From NCBI GenBank assembly GCA_001986395.2, contig MQVO02000020.1, positions 248,001 to 312,000 on the forward strand: DNA of 64,000 nucleotides. Reading direction: 5' to 3'. Below are positions 52,267-64,000 of the stretch, in pieces. The stretch is from Irpex lacteus (taxonomy: Eukaryota; Basidiomycota; Agaricomycetes; Polyporales; Irpicaceae). The position numbers and the translations under genes are program-made. A model generated the notes under the pieces. It ran no database searches, had not been told where the DNA came from, and worked only from the letters and a program-made list of their open reading frames with translations. Numbering within the stretch: position 1 is the first letter of the stretch; each line of letters opens with the position of its first letter.

Positions 52267-53425
52267 TTACTTCCTCGTGGGGGCAGTACCAGCATTGAAG
52301 CTGGACCCCAAGCCACACAGTGCCAGCGCAGCGTCCATGACATCCGCATCAGCCGTGGGGACCACCTCGGTCTTCGTTCGAATTAACGGTCTCGTGTCCA
52401 CCTTCGCCTTCGGTGTCGCCAGAAGATGATCGGAGGGACCTTCACGCTCAGGCTGTGTGGACGCCGCGCTTTTGCTTCTCCAGATCTTGGCGTCTCGTCC
52501 CTGGCTGCTGCTGGGCGTAATGGCCTCGTGTGCCTCGCTTTCATCCTCGGTGTCTCCGCCCAGGTCCAGCAACATCGGCTCGACGTCCGCGTCGTCGTCC
52601 ACGAGCTCACCCATGTTTCTCCTGCTAGACACGCGCGCCGCAGCGCACGCCCACTCCAAGGTCGGCTTGCCCTTTGACTTTTTCCGCTTCGCGAAGTCCA
52701 CGTACTCTCGTTCTCTGTCGCCGATGGGGCTCAAGGGGGAGCTCGGCATGTTGTCGTACAGTTTGCCCGGCTTGTTGGGACTTGACTGGGTGCGGTTGCG
52801 GGTCGGTGTGCGGACGGTGGAGCGCTCGGAGCGTGATGCGATGTGATCGAGGGACGGCCTGCGGTGACTGGAGAGCTGCGGTCGACTTGTGTGGGTGCGC
52901 ACAGTGTGCATGCTTGTAGATGAGATGGACGACAACGAGGGGGACGAAGAGGGAGGTGGGGAACTTATGGACGCGTTGGACAGGCGTCGAGGTCGTGTAA
53001 GGCCAACCGTGGATGGGAATGGGGTGGTTGTCTCGGAGAACACATTGCTGTCGTTGTGAAGTGCAATCTTGCGTTCTGTCTGTCGCTTGTTTTGGAACCA
53101 CACCGTGACAGAACGTAGCTCGCTGAAGGCCACGCGTATGAGTTGCGGCTGAAATTAGGCTGTAACGGTCGACTTACAGGCCCATGTCTGCAGATAGTGT
53201 TTCCCTCTGTTCGCGTGTTGGATGCGACGTCTGGTGGAATAAATGTTCCAACGCCATGAGCTGTGCACTCGTGAATCTCTTGCGAGTGCGTCGTGGGGTG
53301 TCTCCGTCGTGAGAAATGTCCTCGAAGCTGGCCTGTGTGTCGACGGACGAGACGCTGGACGCCGAGGATGTGCGCGACAACAGGTTATTTGCGTGAGGGA
53401 TTTCGTTGGGAAACATATCCATCAT
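52267..53425 (-). CDS. homeodomain transcription factor
   Basis: Two exons, 53178-53425 and 52267-53122, encode 367 residues. The homeodomain lies at about residues 43-101: basic arm RRTRKRFTSAQL, helix 1 ALEHLFHQTSHP, helix 2 REQRETLSADMGLELR, and recognition helix SVTVWFQNKRQTERK with the invariant WFQN. The intron falls just before the recognition helix, and choosing the inner AG (after GGCCTTC) restores canonical spacing between helices 2 and 3. The remainder is Ser/Pro/Arg-rich with an acidic patch near ELVDDDADVEP. It is a typical 60-residue homeodomain rather than a TALE type. No second homeodomain gene lies beside it, so it is not obviously the A mating-type pair; a developmental regulator is more likely. 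Confidence 0.93.
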
Positions 53426-56400
53426 TCCTGCGAGTAATTGAGGGTAATTGGGGACAAGAAAGGAGAGGGAGGTGGAAAGACGCGACGCGTGATCGAAGTT
53501 GATTTTATGATGCCCCCGCGTTCACTGATCAACGGACGCGTCCACCCACGTGAACTGCCCGTCCACGTGATCGTGTACGCGTAACCGCGGCCGGCTCTCC
53601 ACTCGAGCTCCATCCCGCGGTAAACTAGCCCTGCAACGTCCAAAGTTGTGTATCCATCTCTTCTTGTCGTCTTCTTGCTTTGCAACCTCGGTGCTGTTTA
53701 CAAGACATGCCTCCATACTAACGGTCTGTGTAATGAGCTCCTTGTCTCCTGAACTTATCAGTATCTACGGCGAGCAACCATATGAACCGACGTCAAAACG
53801 ACACTCACCTTCACCTTGGTGATCAGCTATTTCTACAGAATTCCAACTCAGAGTCCCATGTCGCGAGCTATAGAAAGACGAGCCCAAGGATTCCAGGAGG
53901 ATATCGACGTGGTGGTGTAGAGGTGGTTGCGAAAACGACAGGCGCTGTACACTCTTAGGCCCGTGGCGAGTTTGAAAATCGGTGCGTATACGCGTTCGCT
54001 AAGAGAAGTGATATCATCAGCTCAACTGAGCTGTAATACGCCTCCTGATTTGTAGTCATGTCGAGATAGACTATCCTTGTATGGTTCTAGTTTCGCAACG
54101 CCCGCCATGGCCGTATGGCGGGCTAGGCTCATACGAAGACAGCCTCTGATTATGCGTGGTGTGCAACGACCTCTTACTTCTGCAGATGTACAGACTGCCA
54201 GTGACAATCAGGAGTTCTAGCTTCGAGGCACGAGCTGGGCTCGTGACCAGCTTCTATGTACCTTGTACTTAAGGTAAACTTCACTTGGAATGCGTAAATA
54301 AAGGCATGGTCGGACTGTACATAACTAGCATAATATGGATCCGGTACGTACCGGGTGTGCTCGCGAAGCGACATTCTCAGTCAGTCGGGCGAGTTAATAA
54401 AGCGGGCGAGTATTTACGAGAACTCAATACTTATGTATGTCCTTGTAACGGTGGGCGCTAGCCACTGTCGTCAGGACGTGGTACGTCGTTCAGTGCCACC
54501 CCGAAGGCCTTCGGCCGTAGATATGTAGATAGTTGACTCACCTTGTATTAGTTTCTTATCGTGTTTCTTTGTTGTAGTATTAGTAAAGCGCGAGAGCCAC
54601 GGAGTGGCACTAGATAGTAAAACAGTATATAACACCTGTAGATACACACTTGTAAAGACAAGCTTCTCGGAATACGACATTTATCCCACTCACCTCGCGT
54701 TCTGAATAAGCTTCCCGTGTTTACCGTCGCTCGATCGTTGCCCGTCACAATTCCTCGTGTTCGTGCACGCGTCTAGCGCCGGGTTTCTCACAGTCCTTCA
54801 GGTTCTTGTCCACAGTTACCTTCCCACCCTCCCACCCTAAGAAGTCAATTCGGTCAAGCCACATAAGACTATGGAACTATCAAGTGATTTGTTACTCTGT
54901 GTCTTTAAATTTCTTGTGCCATACGTAGTAGGTATCTATAGTTCCAGAGACAGACCTCCGTGTCACTGACTAGGATTCATTAATATTCATTCTTCGTCAC
55001 GAGTATATTTGTGGACCTTCTAAGACGCCTATGACAAGCCCGCCGTAAGATGATGCTTTCTTATTTTACGATCCTCAAGCTCGGTGGACTTATTCTATTA
55101 TACAGCGCCGTTGCGCAGCTAGTGTGAGGTCACTGGTTGATTGAACAAAGAGGGTGGTGCAGGATAAGGATCACAAAAAATGAAGATTGAAGGCACTGCA
55201 TGGAGTGTAATTATCAAGACTAAATTTGCTTCAGAGCACACATGCGTAGGGAAAGGAGTACTACGCATGCATCGAAATCGCTGAGCGCTAAGCACTGTGG
55301 TGACGCGACACGCCATGTCACAGAGTGTCACAAGCGTACGCAAGCGTCACGAAAGGCAAAAAAGGGCGGAAATGAAGCAAGAACGCGACAGAAATAAATA
55401 CAAAAAAAATAGGATTCAAAAGAGAAAACATAGGGGAGCATTTTGAGATCAAAAAAATACAGAAAGTGCCGACTTTGAATAGGTTTTTGAAGCGATAAAG
55501 AAAAAACGACGATTTTGCGAACGGGGTGTTTGGTCTTATTTGTTCTTTCCGAACGACAGGCGGACGGGCCCTATCTCGTGTTAATCAAGTATGCTCGCTT
55601 CGCTCGCAATCAACGTTCAACTCCTAGTTGCCGTGATGGGAGTTTGGCAAGCTCGTCTAGGCGCAGGAGCAGGAAGGGCAGCAGGGAAGTACCCATCGCT
55701 TATTAGCTTATAACTGCTCATCCAAATGTCAGTTTAAGGACAGGTCAAAGGAGACTAGCCGGGCTGTCGCTACACTCTACAGTTCATGCCTCCTTTGCCT
55801 GTCTCGGTTTGCGCATTGACACGTGTAGACTCACAAGCCAGTCCGATCGCAAGCCAAGACTTGCGTCGATCGAGACAAGCAGAGGAGGCGAGAGCTTGCG
55901 AGGAGCGCAGCGTTGACCGACTAGTTACCAGCCTAGCACCTGCATAACCCGCGACCGGACCTGGAGAGTCTAAGCAGGAGGAGACTTCTTTAGTGGCGAG
56001 ATGGATCGAATTTTCGCCCTACCACTCATAGAATCAACGGAGCACACACATCCGAACCGGATCATCTTTACTCGGATGCTTGCAGTCGACAGTAAGTATT
56101 CGCTTACTCAGAGATGTGTGGTGCTGGTGCATACAGAGTAGTTCTTGCCGGGATGCAGTGGCCTCACGTTTGGATCACGGCGCAGAATATTGGACCTATG
56201 TATATGCCCGCACTGTCGGGCCAACCGACTTTCAGGAACGTCGGCGACCGCGGGAGGTTACGCTTGCCACAATACTGTGCGATATACGGGCCCGGCACAC
56301 TACGTCGACGTCGGATCATGGTACTACACAATGACATATCCGCCGCGGGCATCGGGCCATTGGTCTTCAGCGAGCACATGAATTATATTAATTTCAACAA

Positions 56401-57890
56401 TCGAGATTCGTCAGCGAACGTTTGAAACCTTAGATAGAGTTCGAAGCATATGTACGAGCAGCGGGCATAGACTTGGAAGGTTCTATTATAAGAGGGTGGA
56501 CTCGAAGGGCGACGACCGGCTCAGTTCGTGGGTATTTGCTTGCATGAATGCACCGAACGCCCAGGTTAGACGGGAGGCGATGGGATAGATAGATATCGAT
56601 TTGTTGTAGGTTCTAATGTGCTTGAGCCTTGTAAAGTGTCAGTGTTCAATTAAAGGATGAGGGTTGTGGCCAAGCTTTGTGGCGATTGGTTCGAGGACAT
56701 ACCGGCGGCACGCAAGAACCCCGTAATTGGCAGGGCTAGCGGAAGTTTAGCGCGCAGGACGGCGTGGTCACGGTGGTTTCTTCGTCTTCGCCCGCGACGA
56801 ACTGCATCCATATCTCGCACTTTGTGGGTGTTTTACTTGAACGGTATGACTGGTCGTCCCAGACGTGCCGTATATGCCCAGCGCCCACTTTTATCGCAGG
56901 GAAGTAAGTAGCATTATTAACGCACCGCAGCTCGCCCCGAAACTACCAATCTGCGTGAAGTTGCACTGGGTCTAGGCTTGTACAATGAAATATTGTCACA
57001 TCACCCTCGGCAGGCACCAAATAGACTCTCAGCTTGAACTTATGCAGAAGGATGCAGTGATTACACTCCGCAGGCCTCTGTCCATTTTGATTTCTGGAAC
57101 AGTGTCCAGTGACGACGGGTACGGCTATTTCACCCCATCTAATATCTCTAGAGGCGCATCGGACGGTACTCTTAGCTCAGCTGATCGCTGAGAGTGTGGC
57201 CAAGCGCACGGCGGTGCCCCGCCTTTCCCTCCTTGAACTTGTCGCACCACTTGTGCATCTACCAAGAAATACCCAGTATTCGCTCAACCCAAAGGCTGCC
57301 AACGCTTCCTCTACCTTCAGCATCGTGCCTCGTTTATTCACCTGGTCTTCCGAGGCTGGCTCCTTCCATTATTTGCGCAACAGACGGCTCCGAGTCAACA
57401 ATAGTCGTAGCCGTCGCCGGATTTCGATCACACCCGCCGTGGCTGCGTTTGGTAGCGTTCGGTCTGGACTACGTATCTATCCGATTTGGAAGCTGGCACA
57501 AGGTGTGTGTTACAGCCGCCCAAATTTGTTTCCGACTTCTCCAGAGACTCCATCCATGCACAGCCTTGCTTTGGCCGCAGCGTGTTATCACGGTGTGACT
57601 TTTGATGCAGGGATGGCGTTTCTGCCCTCCCCTTTCATTATTACAGCCTGATATCAAGTGCTCACCTGGCTTCCAACTCTTACCAGCCACTGGACGGTGC
57701 ACAGCTCTGAGCGCCGAGCCAACGCAAGTTCCCTTGTTATAAACAGCTGTGCACAGTAAGTCTCTATGCCATGTTTGGGTAGTAATCGCCTGAATTCGAT
57801 ATTCCATTTCTGGCCGTTGCATCCGCTTCCGTCAGCCTAGATCGACTTTGGTTTAAGACTGAACGGGGCTGACCTCACTACTTATTTCAG
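53426..57890. other. gene-poor stretch, nothing recognised
   Basis: About 4.5 kb between the divergent homeodomain and zinc-finger genes. It contains AT-rich parts (54480-55500) and several 80-180-codon frames toward the right (56080-57660) without domain motifs. Both neighbours are transcription-factor genes, which often have long promoters. No transposon or RNA gene was found. Confidence 0.4.
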
Positions 57891-59581
57891 ATGCAGCCAA
57901 CGAATTTCGGCAGCCACGTTCCACAACGTCGCCACCCCATTCACCCATACCACCCTCAGATGTACTCTCCCGTTGTCGCTACTCTACCACCCGTCGCACC
58001 ACAATATTCATCCCTCCGCTCGTCCGCTCAGACTCACTCACGTACACACCCTTCCCAGTCTTACTACATGACGAGCTACGGCCATCCAACTCAATCAGTC
58101 GAGCGCTTGCAGGACGACCACTCTTCGTTCTCCTCGACACCAGATAACATGTACCAGGATATGGCCTCTCACGAGCAGCCTCAGGACTACCTGGAGTCTC
58201 AGTACGCCTACACATCCTCTACAGCTCATCACTATCGACCACAAGTACCGCGCTCGCTTGCCTGGCCACACGAGAAGCCGCAGCTATACCATGACTACTC
58301 TGTCCCATCTCAGTTCCGTCCCCAGCAGCCGGAGGAAAGTCGATATGGCGAGTCTGCTGGCTATAACGGGTATTTCGACGATGCACCGAAGGAGTCTCCC
58401 TACGTGCCAGCCGAACTCAGCCCATTCTACAGTGGTCAGCATAGCGCTATGTCCCCGGAGCCCGCATTAACGGCTTATACGACGCAGGGTAAGATAATTT
58501 CCGTTTCCATGCTAAGTACGTTCTCATCTTTTGACAGAGAATGCACTTCGCTCGGTTGTATATCACACATCTGGGAGCCCTCGTCTGTCTGCGGAGAGTA
58601 TGGTGGCTACACAGTCTGGTTCAACACCTCCCAACTACGCCCTCAATTCATCGGCCCTTCAGTACCCTCTGACCCCCGAGAACGGCGTCCCTCCTCGCTT
58701 TGTCAGGATGCAAGATGTCTCACCCTCCCCCACTATCTCTCCCGATCAAGTCTACTCTAATCTCCCTCCTCCTTCTCCCGTGAACGAATACCCAACATCT
58801 CAGATGACGTACGTTCCGAGCGAAGCTAGCAGCACTTCGGCAGATTATGACGAACGCTTATTGGAGGAGATGCTTTCTGAGGGGACGAGCGCCCGGCGGT
58901 CACCTGCCACTAATCGCTCACCTCGCAAACGTCAACGCACGAGTAGCGACTCGGATTCAGTGAGCGGAGTTTCACTCGAAAGCGGCGAGTCGGAGAGGGA
59001 AGAAGAGGGGGATGATATGGAGGACGAGGAGTACCATCCGGAGGGGGAGACTCCTCGAGCTGTGAAGACTCGGAGAGTTTCACTGAGACGAGGGGCAAAG
59101 CTGGAGGAGGGATCGCAGTCGTCTCAGGAGGAGGACCGGCCGCGGATCATCGCACCGGTGCCAGTGCCTAATCTTACGAAGAAGAGTAGAGGGCGTCGTG
59201 TGCCAACGTCTGCGGTTGTCGTGGCCGAGAATGGCGTAGATAAGGTAAGCTTTCTTTAAGGAATATCACGGCGTATCCGGAAAACTTAGCCGTCCTTTCA
59301 GAACGTTCGCAGCTACCGTTGCAAAGTTCCAGGCTGCAACAAGTTCTTCCAGCGTGGGGAGCATCTGAAGCGTCACGTCCGAAGCATCCATACGAACGAG
59401 AAACGTGAGTGATAATTAGACACTGCCTTCGATGGGTAGCTGATCGACGTTTGCTCCGCTGGCAGCGCATAAATGCCCGTTCAAGAAATGTGGCAAAGAT
59501 TTCAGTCGTCACGACAATCTCCGCCAACACATGCGGGTGCATAGAAACGAGACTTTGGACTCCGAGGATACGTCAACATGA
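57891..59581 (+). CDS. C2H2 zinc-finger transcription factor
   Basis: Four exons, 57891-58488, 58538-59244, 59302-59404 and 59466-59581, encode 507 residues. Two adjacent C2H2 fingers sit at the C terminus: YRCKVPGCNKFFQRGEHLKRHVRSIH and HKCPFKKCGKDFSRHDNLRQHMRVH, joined by a TNEKP linker formed across the last intron. The first two thirds is a Pro/Ser/Tyr/Gln-rich region, likely an activation domain, followed by an acidic stretch and a basic RKRQR. Finger pairs of this kind occur in stress and developmental regulators such as the Msn2 group; exact orthology is not claimed. The ATG directly follows TTATTTCAG, so a 5' UTR intron may end exactly at the start codon, or the true start may lie in an upstream exon. 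Confidence 0.9.
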
Positions 59582-61408
59582 GCTCAACGGCGTCCCTATT
59601 TCATGATTTAGCGGTCGGAAGGGTCTTAGGGTTGGTTCCTGTATTTTCGTCCGTGCGTGTCACATTGTGCATATTTTAGTTTTGCTCGAGTCAGTAGGAG
59701 GAGGTCTCTTCTCCGTGTATTCTTTAGCAATGTATACTACGATTCCCGTCCAGTATTTTTGTCGTTGCTCTCTCAGCACAGTGTATTTTATCTCACCTTG
59801 TATCCAACAGTCAGATCCGTACCACGCATTACTATTATACATCATTTTTGTTCGACGGAACACTCATATTTCATCTCACCTCCGACCATCAGACACGTTC
59901 ATTATCCAATGGCCGTCGTTGTCAAGCATGAGTCGACGTGCTAATCCGAGGATTCGCGTCACAAATGACTGAAGGAATAATGTCTGTGCCTTCTAGCGTA
60001 TTTCTCAGGGATACTCTAGACATGCGCACAATTATGCACTACGATTGGACGGAGGCTCGCGTGGGTACATCATCTAATTGGCTATCCTTCACAAGTGATT
60101 GAGATAATCTCCTCAGGTTCACTCGCGTTTCATCAGCTTCCACCCGTTGTCGGTCTCTAGAAAAGAGCCTCACCTGGACCTCATCTCTCGGATATGCATT
60201 ATGTAAATAATCATACGGGTATCGCCCGGCCAGAATAGATTGTTCAAGTATATCGCAAAACCCTACGTACCCGGGCTGAGAACTCCCGTATGATCTTATC
60301 CTACGCCACGTCGTACACCTCGCCTTCTCGCCACAGAACCTTTCTCTCGTCCAAGTTGCAACCCCGATTTCGCCATGGAGGCACCGGACCTTACATAATC
60401 GGTCACATTGATACAGCGGTGGATGCGCCGCCGGAAGCATCTGTAATGGCTTCTAGCTCGTGATTGGACAGTATAATCGGGGGGACATATTTGTGTAGCC
60501 ATTGGTCCCGAGGAACGGCGCGTTAGCCTAGCCCCGACAAGGGCTTTTTGTCTATTTAGTGTGGTAAGATTGTGGCGGGACACGCGAAAGTCTAAAGTCT
60601 AGATGTTCCACCCCGCCGACCATTTCGAGTCAGTTGATCAACAACGAATCTAAGTGTTTGAAGTACGCATAGTATCTTAGGCTGCGCTCTCATCATGGCG
60701 ATCACTTTGATGGGATGAGCAGGGGACCGTGTGATCTTTGCAGTCCTATTGCACATCGTCAGTGACCATACTCGTGTGTGCCTGATCTGTTCATCGAGTA
60801 GAAAGTTGAGTACCAAGTATCGATAATGATCTATGATTGTCGCTCACCATTCCTCGCGGGAGCCGTAATCACCGTATAAACACACAAACTCCCAGCGCTT
60901 CCTTTCTTGGCAGCGGTGGTCCGCGGTGGCGTCTGGTAGCCTCGTGTATTATTCAGGGCTGCGCGCCATGCGAAAGCTTCGATTTCTCCGGGCTCGCATG
61001 CTCGGTACTCAGTACTTAGTTTAACTTAGAGGGCTGTCAATCAGGCTAAAGGCGCAGCTTAGCTCAGTTACATGAATTAGTGTTCGGGGTACGCACCATA
61101 AGAGATCCAGGACTACTGTACAGTGCTAAACTTTATCGTCAGCAGCATGTTCCTTAGCGTGCGCGTTTGTGATAGACCGGGCTCGAGGTGGTATGATAGT
61201 GGCGAAATGAGGTCATTTACGCGTCATAAAATATGGGCTAGTGCTTATAAATACAGTGTGGTGGTCGGTATAGATAACTCCTGCAAAGGAAATTAAAACA
61301 TACCAGACTAATGGAAATTGGTATGCTTACAATCAAGGCACCAAATAAAGTGGAAGCAACGAAAGACGGCCAAGGCAACGAAAGAGAATGCCACGCTAAA
61401 CGAGTAAC
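59582..61408. other. intergenic between convergent genes
   Basis: About 1.8 kb between the zinc-finger gene (+) and centrin (-). Open frames (for example 60039-60440 on the minus strand) show no motifs. A TAGCTCAGTT near 61057-61066 resembles a tRNA A box but has no B box or foldable arms. Confidence 0.4.
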
Positions 61409-62017
61409 TTATGCATCGTCTGTCATGATAGCAAAGAATTCTTGCTCATTGATCTCTCCATCTTGGTCCAGGTCAAATTCGTCGATCATCGCCTGACTAA
61501 CAGCCAACAGCAAACCATCAGTAAAGGGACACGAGTTTAGTTAGAAAACGCACAGTTCGTCGTCTTCCAGGCGGTCACCAATCTCCTTAGCCACCCGTCT
61601 CAGATTTCTAAGGCTAATCTTCCCTGTGTTGTCGTCGTCGAAGAGTTGGAAGGCTCGACGAATTTCTTCCATGGGATCGCGCGCCAGTATTCGCTCACTC
61701 ACTACGGTGAAACTTGTCAGTACCGTACAAGGTAGAGAGAGTATGCTAACTCAACTGATTTTAGCGAAGTCCTCAAAGTCCATCAAACCATGCCCCGTCT
61801 TGTCATGGTCTCTCAATATCTTCAGCACCTCCGCCTTCTTCAAGTCAAAGCCCAATGCTCTCATTGCCACTTTCAGCTCGTGGTAGTCAACGCATCCATC
61901 CTTGTCGGTGTCGAATAGCTCAAAGGCCTCCTTGATTTCCTGCTTCTGCTCGTCGGTGAGCTCTGGACGAGTGTGAGTGCGACGCTTCGCCTTCTGCGCG
62001 GCTGATGACCCGTACAT
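61409..62017 (-). CDS. CDC31: centrin (Cdc31-type EF-hand protein)
   Basis: Three exons, 61756-62017, 61554-61701 and 61409-61496, encode 165 residues. Four EF-hands follow a basic N terminus ([19 protein letters not shown]): loop 1 [12 protein letters not shown], loop 2 within [15 protein letters not shown], loop 3 [12 protein letters not shown] and loop 4 [12 protein letters not shown]. Loops 1 and 4 are canonical; loops 2 and 3 lack the ideal last Glu and may bind calcium weakly, as is common in centrins. The phrase [18 protein letters not shown] is diagnostic of the family. Centrin acts at the spindle pole body and in TREX-2 mRNA export and DNA repair complexes. It is divergent from the xanthine dioxygenase gene, 630 bases apart. 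Confidence 0.95.
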
Positions 62018-62647
62018 GGTGATGAAGGAGGAACTGAGAGTGAGCGATTGTCAAGCAGAGCTGTGGCGGATGTTCTTGACGCGTCAGTCGTCGTGGTTTG
62101 GATGTTCACAGACACGCTGGACGCGTCGCCGGACGCGTCTGCCGGGTTCGGCGTATCCCGTGAACGTGCCGTCCGGTCTCCGGAAGCTCCTGCTTATCTC
62201 CGGCCTTGTCCACCGGCGACAGCAGTCAGTAAGCGCCTGGAGCACTTATCACTTGCCCCGCAGCGTCACTCTTCCCGATGTCAAGTGACAACCGATGGCC
62301 ACTGCGGTCTACTTACTCGGCTGGAACAATGCTCGCCAGACTATTAAACACCGCCCTCGTCGACGTCGTCGGCGCTGTGTATTCCACTCTCAACGTTGGC
62401 GAAAGAGTACTGATCACCGTGGCCCGCTATGAAGTCCAGCTTGTACACCAGCACCTTCCGAGTCCAATGTTTACGCCGCTCATATCAGACGCCGTGCCTG
62501 CTGTATCGCACGCGGAAAACGTCTAACCGAGGCTACAGCCACAAGGTCTTACCCAGACTCCGCCCGATAACACAGTATATTACCCTCCACTCATCCGCTG
62601 TTTCTTCTTTACCTCGACCTTATACTCAGTCCTCTCATCTTGCTACC
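62018..62647. promoter_or_regulatory. shared upstream region of centrin and xanthine dioxygenase
   Basis: 630 bases between divergent starts. The right end is pyrimidine-rich (around 62580-62640) just before ATG 62648. No GATA-type nitrogen-control cluster stood out by eye. Nothing else recognised. Confidence 0.45.
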
Positions 62648-64000
62648 ATGGCCATTGAAACAGCTCCTCTCCCTCTTCCCGCTTCTGCTGACCCAACCAA
62701 GTTCACTGAGTTCGGCAGAGAGGTCTTGAATCTCAACCCCGGGAATTTGTCGCCAGAGGAGTTTGCAGAGGTCGAAAAGCTACTTTACAAGGTGCGAGAT
62801 GACCTTCTAGCTATGTGGTCTATATCGGCTGATCGACAGCCACTAACAGCACTCAGCACTGCTGTTCCGCAATGCTGACCTCAGTCCCGAGCAACAGTAC
62901 GCTCTAACAAAGGTATGTTCCTGCTTGGGTACGCATGATGGGTTCTAAAGGGCTTCGTTACATGGCAGGCATTCGATCCTTCAGCTGAAACCTATGGTCA
63001 CGGTAACAACAAGACCGGCGAGACCAAAAAGTCGATCTTGCACCCTGACCTTAAGACTATCCCTCGTCAGCCCCAGGTTCAACTCATTGGCAATGGCGTG
63101 GTCTACAATCATGAAGGGCTCGCCGAGGCCAAGCTCAAACACCCCTCGCATACGAACTTCCATAAGACTCGTGTATCACCCGACGACGAAGAGAAAGGGG
63201 TTACTCGTTTCTATCGATGGCACATTGACGCCGCTCTCTATGACCTGTCCCCTCCAAAGGTGACAACTCTGTATGGAATTACAGTGCCTCGAGGGGAGAA
63301 GCAGATTTGTCGCTACGACGATGGCACTGGCGATGAACTCGAGGTTCCTCTTGGCACTACAGCTTTCGTGTCAGGGAAGACTATGTTCGAGATTCTACCG
63401 CCGGAGCTCAAGAGCCTTGCTGTACGCTCGAAGGTAAAATACTCTCCTCACCCATACGTGTGGATGGCACCGGCACACGCCAAGTCGACGGGTCTGGGTA
63501 TTGAAACCGAAGGTCTAGAGATGTCTTTGAGTGACCTTCCCCCTTGGGAGGAGTCGAAGATCAAGGTGTTCCCAATTGTAAGTTCTCAAAAATAGGGAGC
63601 GTGTGGACGGCGGAATTGACTGCCTTTACCGCTTATAGCTCTGGAAGAACCCTGTCACTGGCGACCTGCACTTCCAAGTTCATCCATGTGGTGTCAGCGA
63701 ACTCTTCGTTGATCCTTTGCCTGCTGGTGCAAAGAGGGAGGGCGCGCTCTATGCAGACGGTGCTCACCTGACCGACCTGGGTGAAGTTCGAGAACTCTTG
63801 TACAAGATGCAGCGTCCCGCTATAGCTCCCAAGGTATGGATACACACTTTTGAGAAGTCTTCAGATGTACTTAATCGTCCTTCAACAGCTTGTGTACCCT
63901 CATGACTGGTAAGCGTTATTCGTTGCATCTTGACATTCGCTAAGCTCACGCAATCCCCCAAGGCATGAGAAGGATTTGGTAATCTTCCATAACCGCGGTG
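62648..64000 (+). CDS. xanA: alpha-ketoglutarate-dependent xanthine dioxygenase (partial at right edge)
   Basis: Exons 62648-62791, 62850-62912, 62969-63577, 63639-63833, 63889-63908 and 63963 to the window edge. The visible 356 or so residues belong to the TauD-type Fe(II)/2-oxoglutarate dioxygenases of the fungal XanA group: WHIDAALYD supplies the HxD iron ligands (His154, Asp156), and the sequence runs into HEKDLVIFHNRG, just before the expected distal His and 2-oxoglutarate-binding Arg beyond the edge. Also typical are YSPHPYVWM and LHFQVHPCGV. The enzyme converts xanthine to uric acid without molybdenum cofactor, an alternative to xanthine dehydrogenase in fungal purine use. One exon is only 20 bases. 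The C terminus is missing because the window stops. Confidence 0.9.

Noticed and set aside
52267..53425. Homeodomain gene as part of an A mating-type locus
   Set aside because: Only one homeodomain gene is present, without a divergent HD1/HD2 partner or a neighbouring mitochondrial intermediate peptidase gene.
57109..57651. 180-codon plus-strand open frame
   Set aside because: Two other frames are also open over much of this stretch and no domain motif is present; too weak to call.
61050..61110. tRNA-like A box TAGCTCAGTT
   Set aside because: No B box GGTTCRANTCC at the right distance and no cloverleaf pairing.

Overview
The window reads as nuclear DNA of a basidiomycete fungus, most likely an Agaricomycete. 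Almost every gene is broken by short GT-AG introns of about 50-60 bases, some coding exons are only 3-20 bases long, and the recognisable proteins are fungal (SNF1 kinase, a glycogen-targeting PP1 subunit with an RVxF motif and CBM21 domain, a TauD-family xanthine dioxygenase, a fungal TatD-type hydrolase). No bacterial operon, CRISPR array, tRNA, rRNA or intact transposon was seen. Gene models were built by hand: exon joints were chosen so that GT-AG borders, reading frame and family motifs agree, and except where noted total coding length is a multiple of three.

Layout. 1-3.9 kb: no recognisable gene apart from a possible C-terminal exon at the left edge. 3.9-9 kb: a coiled-coil protein (-), SNF1 (+) and a TatD hydrolase (+) whose N terminus looks frame-shifted. 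9.9-18 kb: a secreted serine carboxypeptidase (-), the head-to-head ribosomal pair RPL21 (-)/RPS9 (+), ubiquitin-L40 (-) and a 17-exon GH28 pectinase (-) with a five-base micro-exon. 18-22.5 kb: gene-poor. 22.6-25.6 kb: PP1 glycogen-targeting subunit (-). 25.6-37.3 kb: a long gene desert with a pyrimidine-rich tract and degraded leucine-rich-repeat-like sequence. 37.3-41.5 kb: an RWD/DUF1115 protein (-) and a PUF RNA-binding protein (-). 43.2-44.4 kb: a nuclear SCI1-like RS protein (+). 46.5-53.4 kb: a dense block with RVB2 (-), mitochondrial uL2 (+), a GON7-like KEOPS subunit (-), a family-16 methyltransferase (+) and a homeodomain factor (-). 53.4-57.9 kb: gene-poor. 57.9-64 kb: a C2H2 zinc-finger factor (+), centrin (-) and xanthine dioxygenase (+, running off the right edge).

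Themes. Translation is strongly represented (cytosolic L21, S9, ubiquitin-L40; mitochondrial uL2; PUF mRNA control; a possible tRNA-modification subunit). Carbon and energy control is represented by SNF1 and the glycogen PP1 subunit, about 15 kb apart. Nutrient acquisition is represented by the secreted carboxypeptidase, the pectinase and xanthine dioxygenase. Several pairs are divergent with short shared promoters (RPL21/RPS9, RVB2/uL2m, GON7-like/methyltransferase, centrin/xanthine dioxygenase). I found no clearly new multi-gene system; the most striking signals are structural: the micro-exon carrying a catalytic Asp, a first coding exon that may be only the ATG, and the disrupted TatD N terminus.
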